Origin: an uncultured Verrucomicrobiota bacterium
GTDB taxonomy: Bacteria; Verrucomicrobiota; Verrucomicrobiia; Limisphaerales; UBA1096
NCBI GenBank assembly: GCA_913045395.1
Contig: CAJWPV010000104.1
Span: 1 to 5,923, forward strand
Direction of reading: 5' to 3'
Length of the DNA stretch: 5,923 nucleotides
Shown here: in pieces, positions 1 to 5,857 of the stretch
How the letters are laid out: each line of letters opens with the position of its first letter
Position numbering within the stretch: position 1 is the stretch's first letter
Translations under genes and position numbers: made by a program
Notes under the pieces: generated by a model
Told to the model about the DNA's origin: nothing
The model's input: only the letters and a program-made list of their open reading frames with translations
Databases searched by the model: none

Positions 1-136
1 GGGTGTTGCCGACGATGCCGGCGTCGGTCTCGACCGCGATAGAGTCTGCCGGCAGCATTGGTTCGCCCGCGACCGGCGGATGCACGTGCAGCGAGGCCAC
101 GCGGCCGCGCGGCTGATTTTCTGGATGGGCTGCCAC
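1..136 (-). CDS. Probable MOSC-like domain protein, N-terminal fragment cut by the left edge
   Basis: The minus-strand frame stays open from the pilT stop to the window edge. It reads, from about residue 13, VASLHVHPPVAGEPMLPADS and then ends in a GIVGNT stretch. That resembles the opening of small MOSC-domain proteins, which begin with a short beta strand, a run about metal or cofactor handling, and a G-[IL]-x-G-[DN] turn. MOSC domains are sulfur-carrier modules related to the C terminus of molybdenum cofactor sulfurase, and they often have a key cysteine, which would lie outside the window. The GTG at 134-136 is the chosen start. TTG at 170-172 and GTG at 98-100 are alternatives, and none has a convincing Shine-Dalgarno sequence. 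The gene follows pilT on the same strand with a gap of about 54 bp. The family call comes from pattern memory of about 45 residues. It could be another small protein, or in the worst case non-coding. Confidence 0.45.
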   Translation of the reverse strand, partial: MAAHPENQPRGRVASLHVHPPVAGEPMLPADSIAVETDAGIVGNT

Positions 137-190
137 GCGGCGGAGTGTGGAGGCAAAGCCGCCCGGGCGCAACCGGCGAGAGTCGTGGCG

Positions 191-1282
191 TTAGTTGAGG
201 ATGCGGTTGCCTTCGGAAAGGAAAATGCCCTTGAAATTCATCTCTAGCGCCTGTGGGTTCGTGGCTTTCTCGAGGGCCTCTTCCTTGGTGATGATGTCGT
301 CCTTGACCAGTTGGAACAGGGACTGGTTGAAGTTTTGCATGCCATCGTCGGTGCCGGTCTCGATGGCAACGTGGAGTTTCTCGAGGCGGTTCTCGTTGAT
401 CAGCTTGGAGATAGTTGGTGTGTTGATCATGATCTCGATGGCGGGAATGACGTTGCCGTCCTTGCGCACGGTCATGCGCTGACAGATGATGGCCTTGAGG
501 GTTCCTATCATCTGCTTGCGTACTGACTCGCGTTCATCAGCGGGAAAGAAATCAAGCACACGGGAGATGGATTGCGGCGCATCGATGGTGTGCAGGGTGG
601 ACAGGACCAGATGGCCGGTGTCGGCCGCGCTCATCGCGGCGCGGAAGCTGATGGCATCGCGCATCTCACCGACCATGATCACGTCGGGATCCTGACGCAT
701 GACATGCTTGAGGCTGTGCTCATACGATGGCGTGTCGAGGCCGATTTCACGCTGCTCGATGATGCAGTTGTTGTCTTTGAAGACGTACTCGACTGGATCT
801 TCTATGGTGATGATGTGTCGCTTTTGAGTGGTATTGATGTGATCGATCATCCCGGCGAGCGTGGTGGACTTCCCGCAGCCGGTTGTCCCGGCCACCAACA
901 CGATGCCCCGGTGCTCCTCGGCGATAGACTTGATGACCTCCGGCAGGCCTAGGCTGTCGATTTCAGGAACCTCAGCAATGACGTAGCGCATGGCGAGGCA
1001 CCATTTGCCGAGATGTTGATAGCAGTTCGTCCGGAATCTGCCAATTTCGGGAACGTGATAGGAAAAGTCGATTTCCCGGTCGTCATTCAGTTTCGTTTTG
1101 AACTGCTGGGGAACAATGTTGTCGATGACGTTGCCCAGCCATTGCTCGTCCGGTTGCTGGTTCATCTCGGCCTCCACCAACTGGCTGCTGATGCGGTACA
1201 CCACTGGTGCATCCGGCTTGATGTGGACGTCGGAAGCCCCACCTTCCACCGCGGTCTTCAGTATTTTGTGAAACAATTCCAT
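191..1282 (-). CDS. pilT: PilT/PilU-family type IV pilus retraction ATPase
   Basis: This 363-residue cytoplasmic hexameric ATPase is predicted to power pilus retraction (twitching motility, DNA uptake) at the inner-membrane platform. The N-terminal PAS-like domain covers about residues 1-100 and contains the SDVHIKP segment (17-23) typical of secretion ATPases. The RecA-like domain has Walker A GTTGCGKST (132-140), the Asp box IITIEDPVEYV (157-167), Walker B DPDVIMVGEMRD (198-209, with Glu206) and the His box TGHLVLSTLHT (222-232). Full-length PilT ends its core with an AIRNLIRE motif. Here the equivalent is TISKLINENR (290-299), clearly divergent. The C-terminal GMQNFNQSLFQLVKDD and the TPSYEHSLK region look PilU-like, so PilT versus PilU is unsettled. 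The ATG at 1280-1282 matches the usual N terminus of the family; an upstream in-frame TTG at 1327 would add 15 atypical residues. Only a poor GAG precedes the start. No other pilus gene is visible nearby. Confidence 0.93.
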   Translation of the reverse strand: MELFHKILKTAVEGGASDVHIKPDAPVVYRISSQLVEAEMNQQPDEQWLGNVIDNIVPQQFKTKLNDDREIDFSYHVPEIGRFRTNCYQHLGKWCLAMRYVIAEVPEIDSLGLPEVIKSIAEEHRGIVLVAGTTGCGKSTTLAGMIDHINTTQKRHIITIEDPVEYVFKDNNCIIEQREIGLDTPSYEHSLKHVMRQDPDVIMVGEMRDAISFRAAMSAADTGHLVLSTLHTIDAPQSISRVLDFFPADERESVRKQMIGTLKAIICQRMTVRKDGNVIPAIEIMINTPTISKLINENRLEKLHVAIETGTDDGMQNFNQSLFQLVKDDIITKEEALEKATNPQALEMNFKGIFLSEGNRILN

Positions 1283-1339
1283 CTCAATAGGGCGTGGGAG
1301 ACAATCAGGAAAACTGCGGCCCGGCAAGCGTCAAAACAG

Positions 1340-1353
1340 CGCTTGGCCAAGCG
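1340..1353. repeat. 14-bp perfect palindrome between fabH and pilT
   Basis: The sequence CGCTTGGCCAAGCG is a perfect palindrome lying 5 bp past the fabH stop. On the minus strand it can fold as a 5-bp stem with a GGCC loop and is followed by CTGTTTTGAC, a weak T run. It could be a weak terminator or attenuator separating fabH from pilT, or an operator-like site. The stem is short and the T run is interrupted, so efficient termination is doubtful. Confidence 0.4.
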
Positions 1354-1358
1354 GAGGG

Positions 1359-2387
1359 TTACCATTCAATAACGGCCGCGCCCCAGGTCAGCCCGGCGCC
1401 AAAGACGAGTAGCAGGATCAGGTCGCCGCGTTTCACTTGCCGCTGCTCGACGGCTTCGTCCAGGGCGATGGCCACCGAGGCGGCGGAGGTGTTGCCGTAG
1501 CGCTGCAAATTGCTAAAGACCTGCTCTTCATGGGCACCCAAGCGGTCGCCCACGGCCTTGAGGATGCGCATGTTGGCCTGATGCGGGATGATGCACTTGA
1601 TGCTGTCAATCTCAAGTTCGCATCGGGCCAGGGCCTCCCGGGCGGCGGTGGCCATCGCCGTGACGGCGTTCTTGAATACCTCCTGCCCGTCCATCCTGAG
1701 ATAGTGCAGTCGGTCGGAGATGGATTGGCTCGAGGCAGGATGCAGACATCCACCGCCCGGCTGAGAGAGGATCGAAGCCTTCCGCCCGTCGGCCCCCATG
1801 CAGGCGGTCAGCAGGCCGTGCGTGTTTTCGCGGTTTTGCAGCACGGCGGCTCCCGCACCGTCGCCGAAAAGCACGCAGGTGTTGCGATCCTCCCAGTCGA
1901 CGATGGAGGAAAGTTTCTCCGCGCCGATCACCAGCACGGTGTCGTACGTGCGGGACATGATGAACTGCTGCCCTATCTCGAGCGCGTAAACGAACCCGGA
2001 GCAGGCCGCCTCGATGTCGAAGGCCGCCGCATTGTGCGCGCCGAGTTTTTCCTGCACGAGACAGGCCGTGGCGGGGAAGGGCATGTCCGGCGTGATGGTT
2101 GCCAGGATGATCAAATCGACATTGGCGGGATCGACCTCCGCCCGGTCGAGGGCGCGCTTCGCCGCCCAGGTGGCCATGTCGGAGGTGTACTCGTCGTCAG
2201 CGGCGATGCGGCGTTCCCTGATGCCGGTGCGCGTGGTGATCCACTCGTCGGTTGTGTCCACCAATTTCTCGAGGTCAGCATTGGTCAGCACTTTTTCCGG
2301 CACGTAGGAGCCGACGGCGGAAATTGAGCAGGTGCGCCCAACGAAGTCGTGCTCGGCACGCGGATTCTTGATCGCGGGATTAGTCAT
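1359..2387 (-). CDS. fabH: Beta-ketoacyl-ACP synthase III (FabH)
   Basis: FabH catalyses the first condensation of type II fatty acid synthesis, joining an acyl-CoA starter (usually acetyl-CoA) to malonyl-ACP to give a beta-ketoacyl-ACP in the cytosol. The protein has 342 residues, slightly longer than the usual 315-330 because of about 15 extra N-terminal residues before the RTCSISAVGSYVPEK start of the fold. The thiolase-like catalytic triad is complete: Cys129 in EAACSGF, His269 in IIPHQAN and Asn299 in RYGNTSAAS. Other family marks are DEWITTRTGIRERR (47-60), the GDGAGAAVL turn (175-183) and the C-terminal GAGLTWGA segment. The ATG at 2385-2387 overlaps the plsX stop in ATGA, which supports this start and suggests translational coupling. 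An AAAGG lies only one base before the ATG, too close to act as a normal ribosome site. Order after plsX matches the common plsX-fabH arrangement. Confidence 0.97.
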   Translation of the reverse strand: MTNPAIKNPRAEHDFVGRTCSISAVGSYVPEKVLTNADLEKLVDTTDEWITTRTGIRERRIAADDEYTSDMATWAAKRALDRAEVDPANVDLIILATITPDMPFPATACLVQEKLGAHNAAAFDIEAACSGFVYALEIGQQFIMSRTYDTVLVIGAEKLSSIVDWEDRNTCVLFGDGAGAAVLQNRENTHGLLTACMGADGRKASILSQPGGGCLHPASSQSISDRLHYLRMDGQEVFKNAVTAMATAAREALARCELEIDSIKCIIPHQANMRILKAVGDRLGAHEEQVFSNLQRYGNTSAASVAIALDEAVEQRQVKRGDLILLLVFGAGLTWGAAVIEW

Positions 2388-3427
2388 GCCTTTGCAACGA
2401 CCGGCTCCAGCTTGGCTTCGGCCAGCCTGGCGTTGGCTTTGGCCACGGCGTCGATGATGTGCTCATTGATGTGATGATCCAGAGTCTCGACGGAGTGCTG
2501 CACGGCGTTGTGGATGGCCCGGGCGCTGGCTGAGCCGTGGCAGATGGTTACTATGCCGTTGACGCCCAGTAGAGGCGCGCCGCCGTAGTTTTCCGTATCG
2601 ATCCGGTTTTTGAGGGAGCGAAACGCATTTTTAGAGAGGGCCGCGCCGATTTTCCGGATGGGCGTGGCGATGAGTTCATCGCGCAGCCAGTCCATCATGC
2701 GCAAGGCCAGGCTCTCGCATGTCTTGAGGACGATGTTGCCAACAAAGCCGTTGCAGACCACGACATCGAGTTCCTCGCTGAACAGGTCGTGTCCCTCTAC
2801 GTTGCCGACAAAATTCAGGTCGAGTGCCTGACAGAACTTGAAGGTCTCCTGCGTGAGGTCGTTCCCCTTGGCCTCCTCGGTGCCGATGCTCAACAGTCCC
2901 ACCCTTGGCCGGCTCTTTCCGAGCACTTCCCGGGCGTAAATATCTCCCATGATTGCGTAGTGCATTAGATGCCGAGGCTTTCCCTCGACGTTCGCCCCGG
3001 CATCAAGCAGGACGAAGTTGCCAGTCTTGGTAGGCATCACGGTGGCGATGCCCGGGCGATCCACGCCGGGCAGGGTGCGCAGCTTGATGGAGGCAGCCGC
3101 GACCAAGCCGCCAGTGTTCCCGGCGGAGAGTATAGCGTCGGCTTGGCCCTGCTTGACCAGGTCCATGGCCATGGCGATGGAGCAGTTTTTTTTGCGGCGC
3201 AATCCCTCGACTGGTTTTTCCTCCATCGAGAGCACCTCCGGCGAGTGCACCACCTCGATGCGCGCGGCGAGATGCCCCGCTTGGTCAAGCGTGGGGCGGA
3301 TGGCGTCCTCGTCTCCGACGAGGTACATTGTCCGAATATGGTCGTGACGCCTGAGCGCCTGTAGTAGGCCGTCGATAACGACAGAACAACCGCCATCCCC
3401 GCCCATGACATCCGCCGCTATTCTCAT
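2384..3427 (-). CDS. plsX: Phosphate acyltransferase PlsX
   Basis: PlsX converts acyl-ACP and phosphate into acyl-phosphate, the acyl donor for PlsY in the first step of phospholipid synthesis; it is a peripheral membrane enzyme. The 347-residue product has the family length and motifs: DVMGGDGG at the N terminus (6-13), SAGNTGGLVAA (101-111), LLDAGANVEGKP (140-151), GLLSIGTEEAKGN (177-189), VCNGFVGNIVLK (224-235), YGGAPLLGVNG (281-291) and CHGSASARAI (296-305). The start chosen is the ATG at 3425-3427, giving the canonical MRIAADVMGGDGG. The frame stays open for 64 more codons into rpmF, but that extension has no family resemblance and overlaps a real gene. No good Shine-Dalgarno sequence is visible in the 49-bp gap after rpmF. 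Its stop overlaps the fabH start by 4 bp. Confidence 0.97.
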   Translation of the reverse strand: MRIAADVMGGDGGCSVVIDGLLQALRRHDHIRTMYLVGDEDAIRPTLDQAGHLAARIEVVHSPEVLSMEEKPVEGLRRKKNCSIAMAMDLVKQGQADAILSAGNTGGLVAAASIKLRTLPGVDRPGIATVMPTKTGNFVLLDAGANVEGKPRHLMHYAIMGDIYAREVLGKSRPRVGLLSIGTEEAKGNDLTQETFKFCQALDLNFVGNVEGHDLFSEELDVVVCNGFVGNIVLKTCESLALRMMDWLRDELIATPIRKIGAALSKNAFRSLKNRIDTENYGGAPLLGVNGIVTICHGSASARAIHNAVQHSVETLDHHINEHIIDAVAKANARLAEAKLEPVVAKA

Positions 3428-3476
3428 GAAGAAACAGACGCGACCCGGCTGGCTGCGCCCTGGATTTAGGAATGAA

Positions 3477-3668
3477 TCAGGCGCCGACCTCGACGCTGAC
3501 GATCTGTTTGCCCTTGTAATGTCCGCACTCCGGGCAGGCGCGGTGGCGTTGGTAGCCCAGATGGTCGCACTGCGGGCAGTTGTCCAACTGCGGCGCGCGG
3601 AACTTGCTGTTGCTGGCACGGCGCTTTCGGACGCGGCTTTTGGATGATCTGATTTTCGGTACTGCCAT
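3477..3668 (-). CDS. rpmF: 50S ribosomal protein L32 (bL32)
   Basis: This 63-residue basic protein is a component of the large ribosomal subunit. It starts with the signature MAVPK followed by a Ser/Arg/Lys-rich segment (SSKSRVRKRRAS, 8-19). It then has two CxxC pairs at Cys31/Cys34 (CPQC) and Cys45/Cys48 (CPEC), so this is the zinc-binding C+ form of L32 rather than a C- paralogue. Length is normal for the family. The ATG at 3666-3668 is preceded by a G-rich ribosome site. It lies 15 bp after yceD and 49 bp before plsX, the conserved yceD-rpmF-plsX order. No zinc-uptake regulator site is visible nearby. Confidence 0.97.
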   Translation of the reverse strand: MAVPKIRSSKSRVRKRRASNSKFRAPQLDNCPQCDHLGYQRHRACPECGHYKGKQIVSVEVGA

Positions 3669-3676
3669 AAAATTAA

Positions 3677-3682
3677 TCCCCC
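3677..3682 (-). promoter_or_regulatory. Shine-Dalgarno-like site of rpmF
   Basis: On the minus strand GGGGGA lies 8 bases before the rpmF ATG, within the short yceD-rpmF gap. It is the only reasonably placed ribosome-binding site in this cluster; the neighbouring genes have weak or no recognisable ones. Confidence 0.6.
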
Positions 3683-3683
3683 A

Positions 3684-4178
3684 TTAGAGGTTCAGGTTGT
3701 CGAGTTTGGACCAAACAGAGGCTTCATTCGTTTTGCCTGAAGCCTCCGTGATTTTGAGTGGTTTGCTCTCACCCCAGGCCAATTTTGGGGATCCATCGCA
3801 ACCGGGCTCGCACAACGGATGTTGCGGAAAAGCCAGAAAAGTATCTTCCCGCAGGTAAGGCGTCAAGTCTCCTGAATTGTTGATTAATTCTATTTTTTCA
3901 TCCCCATTCAGCGGGAGTAGGCAGCTCCATCCCTGCAATTCCACGCGGTGTTCGAACGCCCGGAGGCACCGGGCGCATTCGCACTGGAGGCGCATGGTGA
4001 TTTGGCCTTGCAGCAGAATATTGTCCCCGGCCCGCTCCACCGTTAGATCGTAGTCCAGTGGTTCATCCGCCTCGACCAACTCGTCGAGCGTCTCCATGCC
4101 CAGTTCCTCCGGCGACAGCTCTCCCTTGAGCTGGACGGGGCCGTTGGCCAGGGTTTCAATGTTCAGTAGGAGTGGCAC
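3684..4178 (-). CDS. yceD: YceD/DUF177 family protein
   Basis: DUF177 proteins are small factors linked to 23S rRNA accumulation and ribosome assembly, almost always encoded just before rpmF, as here. From the GTG at 4176-4178 the product has 164 residues. The central LQCECARCLRAFEH (64-77) is the family's cysteine motif with Cys66, Cys68 and Cys71. A second pair follows at Cys123 and Cys127 in FPQHPLCEPGCDG, preceded by the characteristic acidic DLTPYLREDTFLAFP segment. In many members the second cluster continues as GLCPxCG; here it is GSPKLAWGES, so further cysteines are missing and metal binding, if any, would rest on four or five cysteines. The frame extends upstream to an ATG at 4334, but that would overlap coaD by 92 bp and add low-complexity Arg/Pro residues. 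No in-frame ATG lies between, so GTG is preferred although no Shine-Dalgarno sequence is evident. The gap to coaD is 64 bp. Confidence 0.88.
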   Translation of the reverse strand: MPLLLNIETLANGPVQLKGELSPEELGMETLDELVEADEPLDYDLTVERAGDNILLQGQITMRLQCECARCLRAFEHRVELQGWSCLLPLNGDEKIELINNSGDLTPYLREDTFLAFPQHPLCEPGCDGSPKLAWGESKPLKITEASGKTNEASVWSKLDNLNL

Positions 4179-4242
4179 GTTGTCGACGGGGTTACACGGC
4201 GCGCTTGGCCGAGTGAATTGGACAGCGGCCCGGCCGAAGAGT

Positions 4243-4734
4243 TCAATTTGCGCCCGCTTGGGCAAGCTTCCCCGCCAGCGCCTCCTTGACCTCGGGGGTG
4301 ACAAACGCGGAGACGTCACCGCCCAGTGTGGCAATCTCCTTGACTAGATGCGAGCTGAGGAAGGAGTACGAGGCCCGAGGCATCATGAAAAGCGTTTCCA
4401 CCTTCTCGTTGAGGCTGCGATTCATCAGTGCCATTTGAAACTCGAATTCAAAGTCGGACAACGCCCGCAGCCCTCGGATCACTGCATGGCCGGACTGTTG
4501 CTCCACGTATTCCACGAGCAACCCCTCGAATATGTCCACCGACACGTTGGAAAGGTTGGCGGTGGAATGCTCAATCATCGTCTTTCGCTCGGCCGGGCCG
4601 AACAGCGCCTGCTTTTCCCCTTTACGCGCTACAGCCACTATCACTCTGTCGAACAAACGGGCCGCCCGCTGGATGACATCAAGGTGGCCGTTGGTCAGGG
4701 GATCGAAGCTGCCGGGATAAATGACCGTTTTCAA
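4243..4734 (-). CDS. coaD: Phosphopantetheine adenylyltransferase (PPAT, CoaD)
   Basis: CoaD transfers AMP from ATP to 4'-phosphopantetheine, giving dephospho-CoA and pyrophosphate, the penultimate step of coenzyme A synthesis. The 163-residue length is standard for this hexameric cytosolic enzyme. The nucleotidyltransferase motif TNGH (14-17) sits in YPGSFDPLTNGH. RGLRALSDFEFEFQMA (87-102) and SFLSSHLVKEIA (124-135, the ISSS-type signature) are also intact. The start is a TTG at 4732-4734: the in-frame stop TAA lies nine codons upstream with no ATG or GTG between, and the family N terminus MKTVIYPGSFDP begins exactly there. Only a weak AGAG precedes it. The gene sits first in the cluster, 26 bp beyond the T run of the terminator of the FecR gene. 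Placement next to fabH and plsX fits supply of CoA and ACP prosthetic group to lipid synthesis. Confidence 0.96.
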   Translation of the reverse strand: MKTVIYPGSFDPLTNGHLDVIQRAARLFDRVIVAVARKGEKQALFGPAERKTMIEHSTANLSNVSVDIFEGLLVEYVEQQSGHAVIRGLRALSDFEFEFQMALMNRSLNEKVETLFMMPRASYSFLSSHLVKEIATLGGDVSAFVTPEVKEALAGKLAQAGAN

Positions 4735-4760
4735 GGGCGGAACTCTAGCAGATGCGTGTT

Positions 4761-4791
4761 AAAAAAAGAACCCGGACAATTGCCCGGGTTC
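4761..4791 (-). terminator. Rho-independent terminator of the FecR-domain gene
   Basis: On the minus strand GAACCCGG (4791-4784) pairs perfectly with CCGGGTTC (4775-4768). The loop is 8 nt, and an unbroken run of seven T (4767-4761) follows. The 8-bp stem with five G-C pairs directly followed by a T tract is a textbook intrinsic terminator. It lies 45 bp beyond the FecR stop codon and reads only in the minus direction, because the plus strand has no T run after the stem. Confidence 0.92.
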
Positions 4792-4793
4792 TC

Positions 4794-4807
4794 AAGAATT
4801 AATTCTT
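4794..4807. repeat. AT-rich 14-bp palindrome before the terminator
   Basis: AAGAATTAATTCTT is a perfect palindrome, and with one bulged T the pairing extends to 4792-4810. It sits between the FecR stop and the terminator hairpin. It may form a second weak 3' hairpin in the transcript or be a chance AT-rich palindrome. Confidence 0.45.
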
Positions 4808-4835
4808 TGAAATCGACTGCGATCAGCCCTTGCAC

Positions 4836-5843
4836 CTATGTCCCGGTTACCGGGGACACCTTTTTCACAGGCTCACCGGTCACTTCGACTGCGGCACCAG
4901 CGGGTAAGTCGACGGTCACTGCTTTGACTGCTACTGAATCATCCGCCTGACCTAAATCCCCTTCCGTCGCCGTAACGGTCGCTGTAATACTGATGAAGCC
5001 GTCGCCGGTTTGCTCCTGGACGACTTCAATATTAAGCTCATCGGCGTTCTTTTGTTCTCCGTTAAACTCATAACTAGCAGCATCGCCTAACAAATCTTCA
5101 AGGCTCTTTATAGTTTCAATATCGCTCACTGAAACCCCAGGGACTTTGACTGAAAACGACTCCATTCTACCGTCAACAGAGACATGGGCGGTCAATTCGG
5201 AACGCCCTTTGAAGTAATATCGGGGGGCGAGAAACAGTGTCGGATCGATTGGGCCAGCCTTCTGATGATTTGGCTGATTTTCCCAGACACCCTGCCTGAG
5301 CGGCACACCGATGGTGAAACTGAGGCCATTTGCTGGAGCAGCAGAAGCAGCTTCAGCTTTTTCGTCCTCGGCCGCCTTCACTTCGCGACCGCCGACATAT
5401 TTCTCGCCGGCGGCGATCAATACCTCTCGGCCATTTGTGCGGTCAGTGTACTTTACCTTGCCGCTGACCACGATCAGTTCGCCGTTGGCGTTGATGTCGT
5501 AGACGGTGCCCTTTACCTTGGCCATGCCTTTCGGCGTCTTGATGACGTAGCTTGAGCCCATCGGCAGCTTGCGGACATTGCCAATCACGCGACCACTCCT
5601 GAGTTCCATCTCGGTCTGGGCGATCGACTCTATCGGGGACTCTTCGATGGCTAGGTGGCTGAATTTCAACTCGGTGTTTGCAGCGAGCCGCAGCATGGAA
5701 CCGTTGATCCCAAGAAATAAATCGGCTCGTGAGTTGGCCCCGGTCTTGACGACGGCTCCGGTCTTGAGCAGTTGGCCTGTCTGCAGAGGCAGCCACTTGC
5801 TGTCATCCACTAACATGGTGGCTTCGCCGCTGACAGATTGCAC
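4836..5843 (-). CDS. FecR-domain protein, probably exported; N terminus incomplete in this frame
   Basis: From the first start codon in this frame (GTG, 5841-5843) the product has 335 residues. The frame is open to the window edge, and family-like sequence (RDGQAIV) lies just before that GTG, so the true start is probably further up. Residues about 20-155 form a FecR domain: LQTGQLLKTGAVVKTG (20-35), ADLFLGINGSMLRLAANTEL (40-59), LRSGRVIGNVRKL (81-93), the core IKTPKGMAKVKGTVYDIN (101-118), then ELIVVSGKVKYT and AGEKYVGG. An Ala/Glu-rich linker (154-172) leads to a C-terminal half (173-335) I do not recognise, rich in Val/Thr and acidic residues, which ends PVTGT. FecR domains sense or bind in the periplasm, but without a sigma factor or transporter gene nearby no partner can be named. 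Domain architecture resembles FecR-like proteins of Verrucomicrobiota. A terminator follows the gene. Confidence 0.85.
   Translation of the reverse strand: MQSVSGEATMLVDDSKWLPLQTGQLLKTGAVVKTGANSRADLFLGINGSMLRLAANTELKFSHLAIEESPIESIAQTEMELRSGRVIGNVRKLPMGSSYVIKTPKGMAKVKGTVYDINANGELIVVSGKVKYTDRTNGREVLIAAGEKYVGGREVKAAEDEKAEAASAAPANGLSFTIGVPLRQGVWENQPNHQKAGPIDPTLFLAPRYYFKGRSELTAHVSVDGRMESFSVKVPGVSVSDIETIKSLEDLLGDAASYEFNGEQKNADELNIEVVQEQTGDGFISITATVTATEGDLGQADDSVAVKAVTVDLPAGAAVEVTGEPVKKVSPVTGT
4840..4857. repeat. GC-rich inverted repeat at the 3' end of the FecR-domain gene
   Basis: GTCCCGG and CCGGGGAC flank a TTA loop and pair over seven bases with one extra G. The repeat overlaps the last codons (encoding SPVTGT), just ahead of the TAG stop at 4836-4838. 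It could fold into a hairpin in the mRNA close to the stop, upstream of the AT-rich palindrome and the terminator. No function is shown. Confidence 0.4.
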
Positions 5844-5857
5844 GATGGCCTGCCCAT

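Noticed and set aside
1283..1327. TTG start of pilT adding 15 residues
   Set aside because: The extra residues (MPGRSFPDCLPRPIE) have no counterpart in the family, while the ATG at 1282 gives the usual N terminus.
1306..1334. A promoter before pilT, with TTGACG at 1334-1329 as the -35 box
   Set aside because: At 16-18 bp spacing the downstream hexamers (such as TTCCTG) do not resemble a -10 box, so I do not call it.
1437..2327. A 296-codon open frame on the plus strand opposite fabH
   Set aside because: It lies wholly antisense to a fabH with complete catalytic residues, has a skewed Gly/Arg/His-rich composition and no recognisable motif. GC-rich coding DNA often leaves such open frames on the other strand.
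3428..3619. N-terminal extension of plsX by 64 codons
   Set aside because: It would read through rpmF in another frame, is rich in Ser/Arg/Thr/Ala, and PlsX proteins normally start at MRIAxDxMGGD.
4179..4334. ATG start for yceD inside coaD
   Set aside because: It would overlap coaD by 92 bp and add Arg/Pro-rich residues unlike the family; the GTG at 4178 gives a normal N terminus.
4843..5843. Classical iron-uptake FecR regulator with partner sigma factor
   Set aside because: The protein has the FecR domain only; there is no visible cytoplasmic anti-sigma region, sigma factor or TonB-dependent receptor gene in the window.
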